DNA of 50,496 nucleotides from Gammaproteobacteria bacterium (GTDB taxonomy: Bacteria > Pseudomonadota > Gammaproteobacteria > Xanthomonadales > Wenzhouxiangellaceae): contig JAHJQV010000058.1 of the NCBI GenBank assembly GCA_018819105.1, forward strand, positions 1-50,496. The letters are read 5' to 3'. The notes under the pieces were generated by a model. That model worked only from the letters and a program-made list of their open reading frames with translations, was not told the origin of the DNA and did not search any database. The position numbers and the translations under genes were made by a program. Below, piece after piece: positions 1 through 8,732 of this stretch. Positions within the stretch are counted from its first letter, which is position 1. The number at the start of each line of letters is the position of its first letter.

Positions 1-141
1 ACCCGCATCTGCGGCGTTTCGCTCGGTCACGAATCCTCAACGTACTGTCAAGTACGCCTGCGGTTCGTTCGGTCGTGAAACACCACAGCTACAGGCACTG
101 GCAGCATCTCGCGACGTCGACTCATGAATAATGCGGGCTAG
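1..141 (+). repeat. Dispersed inverted-end repeat, copy 1 (cut by window start)
   Basis: This is the right-hand part of a roughly 186 bp repeat. It aligns with 29212-29352 with only four differences by eye. It ends in TCATGAATAATGCGGGCTAG, the inverted complement of the left end of the full copy at 29167. The interior folds into a long imperfect hairpin around the loop GTCA near 47-50. It has no convincing coding content. It is non-coding mobile or REP-like DNA by inference; no transposase is present in the window. Confidence 0.85.
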
Positions 142-266
142 AGTTTGAGTGCCCGTATTCTGGGCTGACAAACGAAATCAAAAATTCTCTCACCCACAGA
201 CCACATTACAACTCATGGACTTAGGCAAATAATATTTAATATAGTCTCGGACACTTCAGTTACTGC

Positions 267-752
267 CTATTGCAAGTCGGCAATGGCCTGCTCCAGCTGC
301 ACGCGGGTGACCGGCCCGATGATGGTCTTGACCAGTTCGCCATGGGGGTCAACGATGAAGGTGGTCGGCAGCGCACGCGGCGCACCCAGTGCCGCCGGCG
401 GGTCATAGACATCGGCGATGGCTATCGGATAGCTGGCCGGATAGTCCTGCAGAAATGTCTTGAACACGGACACTTCGGTGTCTTCATAGGCCAGCCCGAG
501 CACGGTGATGTCATCTCTGGCATCGTGCATGGCCGACAGGTCCGGAATCTCCTTGCGACAGGGCGCGCACCAGGTGGCCCAGTAATTCACCACCACCCAC
601 TGGCCAAGATAATCGGACAGGGCAATCTGCTCGCCATCCAGCCCGGGTGAAGTGAAATCGATCGGTTCTGCGGCAGCGGGCATGCTCAGCACCGTTGCCA
701 GCAGGACGGTGTGTGTGCAGCGATCAAACAGGGTCTTGATTGTGGTCGGCAT
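267..752 (-). CDS. TlpA/ResA-family thiol:disulfide oxidoreductase
   Basis: An exported thioredoxin-fold protein of 161 residues that should reduce or exchange disulfides in the periplasm, for example in cytochrome c maturation or cysteine protection. The redox motif WCAPC lies at residues 61-65, followed by RKEIPDL as in TlpA/ResA. The N-terminus (about residues 12-28) is hydrophobic and ends in AAA, consistent with a signal peptide. A cis-proline region, ALPTTFIVDP, is present near residue 128. An AGGAG ribosome site lies about 9 bases before the ATG. The start overlaps the end of the yihY-like gene by 29 bases, so the two are probably cotranscribed. The exact substrate is unknown. Confidence 0.88.
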   Translation of the reverse strand: MPTTIKTLFDRCTHTVLLATVLSMPAAAEPIDFTSPGLDGEQIALSDYLGQWVVVNYWATWCAPCRKEIPDLSAMHDARDDITVLGLAYEDTEVSVFKTFLQDYPASYPIAIADVYDPPAALGAPRALPTTFIVDPHGELVKTIIGPVTRVQLEQAIADLQ

Positions 753-2025
753 GGCCGGGCTCTCCTTGCAGGTAGTGTTTCACGGATGTTTGCCAGTAGG
801 CGTCGCTGCGCTGCCTGATCGCGGCCAGCAGGGCAGCCAGACTGCGATCACACTGCAGTGCAGCAGGCATGTCGGCCTGATCGGTCACCGGCAAGACCCA
901 GCTGCCACGCGCATACAGATCAGCTATCGACAACTCGGCCAGATCAACGTTCAGCAACCAGTCGCCGGAATCCTCGCGGGTTACCAGCGCGCTGGCAGCG
1001 AGTTCACTCATCAGCTGTTGCAGCTGGTCATCGCTCATCGCCGGTTCCAGCTGCAGCAGGTCATCGCTACCCAGCCCGTGACCCCGCTGCTGCGCCTGCC
1101 ACAGGTGACTGAACAGATGCAGCACCAGCACGAACTCCAGCCGCTGCGGCCAGTGCCATTCGGACTGACGAAAATGAAACGTGGTCAGCGCCGCCGCCAC
1201 CACGGCGCCAAGCAGGGTGATCAGCCAGGCCACATACACCCAGACCAGAAAAATAGGAATGGTTGCCAGCGCGCCGTACAGTTTGGTGTACGTGGGGAAG
1301 GTGGTCACGTACCAGACAAAAGTGTTTTTCGCCAGCTCGAACAACAGCGCTGCCAGCAATGCACCGATCAGCGCGTAGCGCGGCTTGACGCGTCGGTTGG
1401 GTACCACCAGATACAGCAGCGAGAAGGCAAACACCGCGACCAGAAACGGCGTCAGCTTCAGCAGCAGACCCCCGGCACGGGAGCCGAACGGCAGAAACGA
1501 CAGATAGGAGCTGAGCACGATGCTGCCCCCCATCATGATCGGCCCCAGCGTCAGCACCGACCAGTACATGACCAGACGGCTGCTGATGCTGCGCTTGTTG
1601 CGCACCTGCCAGATGCGGTTCAGGTTGCTCTCAATGCTTTGCATCAGCAGCAATGAGGTCACCACCAGAAACAGACTTCCGGCACCGGTCAGGGTGGAGG
1701 TGTTGCCGACGAACTGCTCTATGTACTGCTGCACCGTGGCACCGGCTGCCGGCACAAAATTGCTGAACACGAAATCCTGCAACTTTGCCGTCAGGTCATC
1801 GGCCAGCGGGAATGCCCCGACCACACCGAGGATCACTGCCAGCAGTGGCACCAGTGCCAGAATCGTGGTGTAGCACAGTGCGGCGGCGGTGAGAAAGGTA
1901 TCGTGCTCCAGCATCTGCTGCCACAAATGGCGGAGAAAATCACGCTGCAGGCGGCGGTTGCGCCACCAGACCTGATCCGGGGCGGTTATACTGTGCTGCG
2001 GCTGGCTGGCTTCATCAGTTTGCAC
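724..2025 (-). CDS. YihY/BrkB-family inner-membrane protein
   Basis: A polytopic membrane protein of the YihY (BrkB, formerly called RNase BN) family, whose biochemical role is not settled. The family core runs from HDTFLTAAALCYTTILALVPL through the GPIMMGGSIVLSSYLSFLPF segment, with about six membrane spans, then a soluble C-terminal region of about 150 residues. The family usually has 280-430 residues and this has about 433. The open frame extends to a GTG at 2040, but the GTG at 2025 is preferred because AAAGGTG lies about 7 bases before it. It is divergent from the arsC-like gene with only about 35 bases between start codons. Confidence 0.88.
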   Translation of the reverse strand: MQTDEASQPQHSITAPDQVWWRNRRLQRDFLRHLWQQMLEHDTFLTAAALCYTTILALVPLLAVILGVVGAFPLADDLTAKLQDFVFSNFVPAAGATVQQYIEQFVGNTSTLTGAGSLFLVVTSLLLMQSIESNLNRIWQVRNKRSISSRLVMYWSVLTLGPIMMGGSIVLSSYLSFLPFGSRAGGLLLKLTPFLVAVFAFSLLYLVVPNRRVKPRYALIGALLAALLFELAKNTFVWYVTTFPTYTKLYGALATIPIFLVWVYVAWLITLLGAVVAAALTTFHFRQSEWHWPQRLEFVLVLHLFSHLWQAQQRGHGLGSDDLLQLEPAMSDDQLQQLMSELAASALVTREDSGDWLLNVDLAELSIADLYARGSWVLPVTDQADMPAALQCDRSLAALLAAIRQRSDAYWQTSVKHYLQGEPGHADHNQDPV

Positions 2026-2060
2026 AAAATCACCTTTCACATTGTCGGTTTTCGACCATC

Positions 2061-3346
<1,286 letters not shown>

Positions 3347-3354
<8 letters not shown>

Positions 3355-3865
3355 ACTGCTCATCATCACCACCGGTGGCACGATCGACAAAGTCTACTTT
3401 GATGCCAACAGTGATTATGAAGTCGGCGAACCGGAAATCGGTCGCATTCTGGAATCCTTCTCCGCCGCCTTTCGCTATCGCGTGATTCCCCTGCTGCGCA
3501 AGGACTCACTGCAGATGAATGCAGCCGACCGTGCACTGATCCGCACCACGATCGAACAGAACCCGCATCTGCATGTGCTCATCACCCACGGCACCGACAC
3601 CATGATCGACACCGCACTGGCGCTGGATGGTCTCGGTGAGCGGCGCATCGTGCTCACCGGCGCGCTCAACCCGGCGCGCTTCCAGGGCTCGGACGCGGTG
3701 TTCAACATCGGCTGTGCTGTGGGTGCGGTGCAGTCGGTCAAGCCGGGAGTGTATGTGGTCATGAACGGGCGCGTGTGGGATCCACATCAGGTGCGCAAGA
3801 ACCGCGATCAGAACCGCTTCGAAGCGGTCATTGGCGGCTTGACTCAGGTGCCCGCCAGCGATTGA
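3347..3865 (+). CDS. Single-domain asparaginase-family protein
   Basis: A 172-residue protein matching only the N-terminal catalytic half of L-asparaginases. The first catalytic threonine lies in TTGGTID (about residues 8-14), and the second threonine-aspartate pair is in HGTDTM near residue 82. LTGALNPAR corresponds to the central segment of the domain. Classical asparaginases have about 330 residues, with a second domain that completes the active site. This is either one of the known stand-alone short forms or has a different substrate. It overlaps the preceding gene by 8 bases, and its 3' end overlaps the convergent rnhB by 22 bases. There is no signal peptide. Confidence 0.78.
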
Positions 3866-4431
3866 ATCACCGCCCGCACCGGTGCATAACTGCGCCGATG
3901 GATGGCACACGGCCCCAGCGTCTGCAAAGCCTTTTTATGCAGCAGGGTAGGATAACCCTTGTGCCGGGCAAAGCCATAGCCGGGATGGCTGTGTTCCAGT
4001 GCTGACATCAGTCGATCACGATGGGTCTTGGCCAGAATCGAGGCGGCGCTGATCGCCGCCACAGTGGCGTCGCCACCGACGATGGCAACACAAGGCAGCG
4101 CCAGCTCTGGCACCTGATTGCCATCCACCTGCACCTGATCCGGCGTCACCGTCAGCCCCAGCACAGCCTCGCGCATGCCGGCAAGCGTGGCCTGCAGAAT
4201 ATTGATCGCATCGATGCGTTGATGATCGATTTCGCTGATGTGCCAGGCCATCGCGGTGCGCATGATCCACGGTGCCAGCCGCTCACGCTGTCTGGCCGTC
4301 AACTGCTTGGAATCTGTCAGCATGGCCAATTCCGCCCCCGCGCCTGCCGCTGGCGGCAGGATCACCGCAGCGACCACCACCGGGCCCGCCAGCGCGCCGC
4401 GACCAGCCTCATCGACGCCGGCAATCAGCAT
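3844..4431 (-). CDS. rnhB: Ribonuclease HII
   Basis: A 195-residue enzyme that cuts the RNA strand of RNA-DNA hybrids and removes single ribonucleotides from DNA. The N-terminal GVDEAGRGALAGPVV carries the catalytic Asp7-Glu8 pair and the GRG motif. Further acidic positions include the D of TDSKQL and the conserved region ISAASILAKTHRD. Length and start fit the family. In many gammaproteobacteria rnhB directly follows lpxB, as here, but a 200 bp repeat now separates them. dnaE, often next, is replaced by the convergent asparaginase gene. Confidence 0.95.
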   Translation of the reverse strand: MLIAGVDEAGRGALAGPVVVAAVILPPAAGAGAELAMLTDSKQLTARQRERLAPWIMRTAMAWHISEIDHQRIDAINILQATLAGMREAVLGLTVTPDQVQVDGNQVPELALPCVAIVGGDATVAAISAASILAKTHRDRLMSALEHSHPGYGFARHKGYPTLLHKKALQTLGPCAIHRRSYAPVRAVIQSLAGT

Positions 4432-4458
4432 GGCATGGCCCGGGGATCATCATTCAAC

Positions 4459-4660
4459 TCGGATTATTCCTGACCCGACCGTCGCGAGACGGTTCCAGAG
4501 CCCGCCCCGGACTGGATTCGGGGTTTTGTAGACGTGGCGTTTCGCGACCGAGCGCACCGGAGGCGTACTCACCTGTACGTTGAGGATGCGCTACCGAACG
4601 AAACGGCGCGGATGCTGGACTTGGGGCCGTCGCAGGAGATTGGGTCATGAATAATCCGGG
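4459..4660. repeat. Dispersed inverted-end repeat between lpxB and rnhB
   Basis: About 200 bp with inverted ends: GGATTATTCCTGACCC at 4461-4476 against the complement of GGGTCATGAATAATCC at 4642-4657, with one mismatch. Read on the minus strand, the interior is clearly related to the copies at 1-141 and 29167 (shared blocks near CATCCTCAACGTAC and GAGTACGCCTCCGG). It also contains a CCCCGGACTGGATTCGGG palindrome at 4505-4522. TTCAAC occurs directly on both flanks (4453-4458 and 4661-4666), which could be a target duplication or chance. The right end supplies the last codons and stop of lpxB. Confidence 0.85.
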
Positions 4661-5829
4661 TTCAACATGGCACTGACCACTGCCGCGGCCGTAGTCACCG
4701 GTTGCGCCGCTGCAGTCTGCTGGCCGTGCAGCATGCGCTCACTGAGCTCGCGCAAGCGCTGTTGCTGTATGCGGCCTGCTTCACCCAACAGCGGCAGCAA
4801 GGCTGCCACCAGCCGGTCTGGACTGGCCTGATCCTGCAACAGCTCAGGCACCACAGGCTCAGCGGCCAGCAGATTGGGCAGGCTGACATAGGCCGCCTTG
4901 TACAGACGCAGCTGCTTCAACAGCAGCCAGCTGAGTGCATGCAGACGATAACTGACCACCATCGGTGTCGCCAGCAGCATGGCTTCCAGGGTGATGGTGC
5001 CGGATGCCAGCAAGGCCGCATCGGCCACGCGCAAGGCCTGCCAGCTGCCGTGATCGGCAGGCTCCAGCCAATGCATTGGCAACTCCGGTGCCAGCTGTCG
5101 ATGTTGCTGTTCAAGCCACGGCCGCAGCCCCGCGTGCGCAGCGCAGGTGACAATCTGCAGCGGCTGCGGCAATCGCTCTGCCGCGCGCAAAAACAGCGGC
5201 CAGAGCCGCTGGATCTCACTTTCCCGACTGCCCGGCATGAGTGCCAGCACGGTGTCATCGCTGCTCAGCCCGAGCTGATCACGCAAGCGCTGCGGCGCAT
5301 GCCGGGGCTGCTGCTGAAACTGCTGCAACAGCGCCACCAGCGGATGGCCGGTGTAGTTCGCGGTCACCTGGTGGCGGTGCAGGAACTGCGCCTCGAACGG
5401 CAGCAGGCACATGACCCGATCGGTTGCCTGGCGCAAGGTCTGCACCCGTCCCTGACGCCAGGCCCACACAGACGGACAGACATAATGCAACACCCTGATG
5501 CCGCGCTGGCGCAGTTTTTTCGCCAGCGGCAGATTGAAATCCGGCGCATCGATGGTGATCACCAGATCCGGCTGCCAGGCCACGATGCGCTGCAGCAACT
5601 GCCGTCGCAGGCGCAGCAGTCGCGGCAGGTGGCGCAACACTTCCACCAGACCGAACACGGCCAGCTCATCGGCATGCCACCAGCATTGCAGTCCCTGTTC
5701 TTGCAGTGCTGGCCCGCCGATGCCGGCAGACTCGAACTGCACCCGCGTGTTCAGCTCGGTCAGCAACTGCGCCCCCAGACGATCGCCTGAAGTCTCTCCG
5801 GCAATGACGATCAGGCGACTGACAGACAT
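4645..5829 (-). CDS. lpxB: Lipid-A-disaccharide synthase
   Basis: A glycosyltransferase of 394 residues that joins UDP-diacylglucosamine and lipid X to form the lipid A disaccharide at the inner membrane. It has the N-terminal AGETSGDRLGAQLL, the central DAPDFNLPLAKKLRQ and HYVCPSVWAWRQGR, and the later LMPGSRESEI typical of LpxB. It follows lpxA by 3 bases in the usual lpxD-fabZ-lpxA-lpxB order. The last residues (MLNPDYS) and the TGA stop are encoded by the end of the inserted repeat, so the native C-terminus has been replaced or slightly extended. The core enzyme appears intact. Confidence 0.95.
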   Translation of the reverse strand: MSVSRLIVIAGETSGDRLGAQLLTELNTRVQFESAGIGGPALQEQGLQCWWHADELAVFGLVEVLRHLPRLLRLRRQLLQRIVAWQPDLVITIDAPDFNLPLAKKLRQRGIRVLHYVCPSVWAWRQGRVQTLRQATDRVMCLLPFEAQFLHRHQVTANYTGHPLVALLQQFQQQPRHAPQRLRDQLGLSSDDTVLALMPGSRESEIQRLWPLFLRAAERLPQPLQIVTCAAHAGLRPWLEQQHRQLAPELPMHWLEPADHGSWQALRVADAALLASGTITLEAMLLATPMVVSYRLHALSWLLLKQLRLYKAAYVSLPNLLAAEPVVPELLQDQASPDRLVAALLPLLGEAGRIQQQRLRELSERMLHGQQTAAAQPVTTAAAVVSAMLNPDYS

Positions 5830-5832
5830 CGC

Positions 5833-6606
5833 CTAATGGATGAAGCTGCGCTGGGTGGCGGCAAGAAAATCGAGAATGGGCTGAATGTCTTCAGACTGTG
5901 CCGACAGCGCCTGCAGCTCGGCAATGCTGTCGTTGAGGCTCATGTTGTTGCGATACAGCACCTTGTAGGCACGCTTGAGCAGGCGGATGCGCTCGGCGTC
6001 ATAGCCACGCCGGCGCAGTCCTTCGGTGTTGATGCCGCGAGCTCTGGCGCTGTCGCCGGCGGTGACCACATACGGCGGCACGCTCTGGTTGATCTTGCTG
6101 CCGAAGGACAAAAAGCTGTGAGCGCCGATGTGACAGAACTGATGCACCACGGAAAAGCCACCGAGAATGACCCAGTCATCGACACTGACATGGCCGGCCA
6201 GACTGGCGTTGTTGGCAAAAATGGTGTGGTTGCCGACCTGACAGTCATGGGCGATGTGCACATAGGCCATGATCCAGTTGTGATCGCCGATGCGGGTCAC
6301 GCCACCGCCCTGCACGGTGCCGCGGTTGAAGGTACAGAATTCACGAATGGTATTGTGATGGCCGATGACCAGCCGGGTGGCTTCACCGGCGTATTTCATG
6401 TCCTGCGGCTCATCACCCAGCGAGGCAAACTGAAAGATGCGGTTGTGGTCACCGATTTCGGTGTCACCAGTGAGCACCACGTGTGCGCCGATGCGGGTGC
6501 CCCGCCCGATGCTGACATCAGCGCCAATGATGCTGTAGGGGCCGATCTCCACATCGTCGGCGAGACGGGCACCGGCAGCAACCTGTGCGGTGGGATGAAT
6601 GTTCAT
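5833..6606 (-). CDS. lpxA: UDP-N-acetylglucosamine acyltransferase
   Basis: A 257-residue enzyme that transfers a 3-hydroxyacyl chain from acyl carrier protein to UDP-GlcNAc, the first step of lipid A synthesis. The N-terminal left-handed beta helix is visible as hexapeptide repeats (for example EIGPYSIIGADVSIGRGTRIGAH). The catalytic histidine region is YVHIAHDCQVGNHTIFANN. The C-terminal helical part, GLRRRGYDAERIRLLKRAYK, is typical. Length matches the family. It lies between fabZ and lpxB, and one operon is likely. Confidence 0.96.
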   Translation of the reverse strand: MNIHPTAQVAAGARLADDVEIGPYSIIGADVSIGRGTRIGAHVVLTGDTEIGDHNRIFQFASLGDEPQDMKYAGEATRLVIGHHNTIREFCTFNRGTVQGGGVTRIGDHNWIMAYVHIAHDCQVGNHTIFANNASLAGHVSVDDWVILGGFSVVHQFCHIGAHSFLSFGSKINQSVPPYVVTAGDSARARGINTEGLRRRGYDAERIRLLKRAYKVLYRNNMSLNDSIAELQALSAQSEDIQPILDFLAATQRSFIH

Positions 6607-6633
6607 TTGCTGCTGGCGCGCCGGTCCGCCGGC

Positions 6634-7116
6634 TTAGCTGCGGGCGGCACACATGAGATCGGCACTGATCACCATCTCACCGTCAACATAGCCGGCCGCA
6701 CTGTAAATGCCCATGCCGCGGATGGTGCGCTTCTGCACTGCATGAACGACCAACTGATCGCCAGGCTGCACCAGCTTGAGAAAACGTGCATTGTCCACCT
6801 TGGCGAGATAAAACTGGTGGGTTTCCTGACCCAGTTCCTCGTGCGTCAACATGGTGATGATGCCGGCACTCTGGGCGAGAATCTCGATCATGATGACGCC
6901 TGGCAGCACCGGGTGCTCGGGAAAATGACCGGTAAAAAACGGCTCGTTCATGGTCACATTCTTGATCGTGGAGATCTGTGCCCGCTCACCCAACTTCACT
7001 CCCAACACACGATCCACCAGCAAAAACGGATAGCGGTGCGGCAGCAGCTGGCGTATGCGGTCTATGCCGAAGCCACTGTCAGGATCGTACTGCGTATCAA
7101 GCATGTTTGTTTCCAT
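6634..7116 (-). CDS. fabZ: 3-hydroxyacyl-ACP dehydratase FabZ
   Basis: A hot-dog-fold enzyme of about 160 residues that dehydrates beta-hydroxyacyl-ACP in fatty acid elongation. The active-site helix is visible as GHFPEHPVLPGVIMIEILAQ, containing the catalytic histidine and glutamate. LLPHRYPFLLVDRV near the N-terminus is also characteristic. The first ATG at 7116 overlaps lpxD by 20 bases. A second in-frame ATG at 7104 (MLDTQYD) is equally possible. Its place between lpxD and lpxA is conserved, and the shared hydroxyacyl-ACP pool links it to lipid A synthesis. Confidence 0.96.
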   Translation of the reverse strand: METNMLDTQYDPDSGFGIDRIRQLLPHRYPFLLVDRVLGVKLGERAQISTIKNVTMNEPFFTGHFPEHPVLPGVIMIEILAQSAGIITMLTHEELGQETHQFYLAKVDNARFLKLVQPGDQLVVHAVQKRTIRGMGIYSAAGYVDGEMVISADLMCAARS

Positions 7117-8125
7117 TCATCAAATCTCTAAGCAAGCGGTCAAGCTGACGCAATCTGGCCATGTTGCGGCGCCACACCCGCACCGGTTCTGCGGGCACGG
7201 CCGAGCCATAGGCGCCAGGCTCGGTCAATGAGCGTGTGACCATGCTCATGCCGGTCAATTCTACATCGTCGGCAATCTGCAGATGGCCGCCAATGCCGCA
7301 GCCGCCACCGATCAGGCAACGCCGGCCAATGCGGGTACTGCCGGCAATCCCGGTGCAGGCGGCGATGGCGGTGTGGCAGCCGATGTGCACATTGTGCGCA
7401 ATCTGTATCTGATTATCCAGCCGCACATCCGGCTCCAGCACGGTGTTTTCTATGCTGCCCCGGTCGATCGTGGTGTTGGCACCGATTTCGCAGTCGTCCC
7501 CGATCTCCAAACCACCAAGTTGCGGCACTTTTTCCCATTGCTGACCTGACCAGGCGAGTCCGAATCCATCGCTGCCAAGCACCGCGCCCGGATGCACGCG
7601 CACGCGATCTCCCAACCGGCTGCGGCGGCCGATCCAGACACGGGCAGCGATGACACAATCACGGCCGATGACAACACCGGGTTCCAGCACCGCGCCGGCA
7701 CCGATCCGGGTCTGCTCAGCGATCACGCAACCGGCACCGATCACGGCCTGGGCAGCAATCTGTACACCGGCACCCAGCTGACAGTCCTTGCCTATGATGG
7801 CGCTGGCATGCACACCAGCTGCTGCGGACTGATCAGCCTGGCACAAGGCGGCGATGCGGGCAAAGCTGAGATAGGGTTCTGCGCTGATCAGGCAATTGCC
7901 GGCATACTCGGAAGCATGTTCGGCGCGCAAGATCACCGCTGCAGCCTGACACTCGGCGAGCTGCGGGCGATAACGGGGATTGGCCAGAAAGCTCAGATCG
8001 TGCACACCGGCGGTGTTCAGCGTGGCAATGCCGGTGACCATAACATTACCATCACCGCGCAGCTGCAGACCGAATTTGCGCGCCAGTTCGGCCAGGCTCC
8101 AAGGCCTGCAGGTGGCAATCGACAT
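7097..8125 (-). CDS. lpxD: UDP-3-O-acylglucosamine N-acyltransferase
   Basis: A 342-residue trimeric acyltransferase that adds the second 3-hydroxyacyl chain to UDP-3-O-acylglucosamine. An N-terminal uridine-binding domain (SLAELARKFGLQLRGDG; LSFLANPRYRPQL) is followed by a long left-handed beta helix of hexapeptides (IGAGAVLEPGVVIGRDC). The conserved histidine region is IQIAHNVHIG, and a C-terminal helix ends the protein. Length matches the family. It starts one base after the end of the OmpH-like gene, in the standard bamA-skp-lpxD order. Confidence 0.96.
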   Translation of the reverse strand: MSIATCRPWSLAELARKFGLQLRGDGNVMVTGIATLNTAGVHDLSFLANPRYRPQLAECQAAAVILRAEHASEYAGNCLISAEPYLSFARIAALCQADQSAAAGVHASAIIGKDCQLGAGVQIAAQAVIGAGCVIAEQTRIGAGAVLEPGVVIGRDCVIAARVWIGRRSRLGDRVRVHPGAVLGSDGFGLAWSGQQWEKVPQLGGLEIGDDCEIGANTTIDRGSIENTVLEPDVRLDNQIQIAHNVHIGCHTAIAACTGIAGSTRIGRRCLIGGGCGIGGHLQIADDVELTGMSMVTRSLTEPGAYGSAVPAEPVRVWRRNMARLRQLDRLLRDLMNGNKHA

Positions 8126-8126
8126 G

Positions 8127-8675
8127 TCAGTCCTGCGCGTCTGCGTTCTGCTGCTGTTGCAGCACTTGCAACACGCGTGCGGTCAGATCAACGCGATCAT
8201 TGGCGTAGATGACCGGGCTGGAAAGGATCAGATCATAGGCATCACTCCTCGCCACCGCCGCCACCGCACTGTTTATGTCGTCCTCCAGCGCCTGAATGGC
8301 CTCATTGCGACGAAACAGGATTTCCTGGCGCAGGTCTTCCCGGCGGCGATTGATCGACAGCTGCAGATCGCGGATCTGATTCTGCAGCATGAGGCTGTCG
8401 CCACCGGCTTCCTGCAGCCGCCGGTTTAGTACCTGCAGCCGCTCTTCATCGGCTGCGATGGCATCATTGCGGGGACGGAACTCGCGATCAATGGCTTCCC
8501 GGCTGAGCGTGATTTGTGGAGCCTGGTCCAGCAGCTGACGCATGTCCACATAACCGATTTTCAGCGTTGTCTGTTGTGCTGACACAGGTGCCAGCGACAT
8601 GCCCACCAGCGCCGTGGCGGCAAGCATTTTAAAAAGTCGCGAGGTCAGGCAGCGCATTGACATAGTTTGCCACAT
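8127..8675 (-). CDS. skp: OmpH/Skp-family periplasmic chaperone
   Basis: A periplasmic chaperone of about 180 residues that holds outer-membrane proteins on the way to the BAM complex. A hydrophobic export signal (LFKMLAATALVGMSLAPVSAQ) is followed by KIGYVDMRQLLDQAPQ, typical of OmpH, then a long charged helical coiled-coil arm (about residues 65-145 from this start). The start is uncertain. The open frame reaches 8726, and ATG codons at 8675, 8663 and 8657 all precede the signal peptide; 8675 is chosen because GAGAAG lies about 9 bases before it. Its position between bamA and lpxD supports the call. Confidence 0.88.
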   Translation of the reverse strand: MWQTMSMRCLTSRLFKMLAATALVGMSLAPVSAQQTTLKIGYVDMRQLLDQAPQITLSREAIDREFRPRNDAIAADEERLQVLNRRLQEAGGDSLMLQNQIRDLQLSINRRREDLRQEILFRRNEAIQALEDDINSAVAAVARSDAYDLILSSPVIYANDRVDLTARVLQVLQQQQNADAQD

Positions 8676-8732
8676 TAGTGACCGCTTCTCAGAGCTGTCT
8701 GTGACAATCTGCAAGCAGAAAGCCACCTGCTA

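Noticed and set aside
5836-7131. 431-codon open frame on the plus strand across lpxA and fabZ
   Set aside because: Antisense to two clearly recognised genes; its sequence looks like complement of beta-helix repeats and has no domain of its own.
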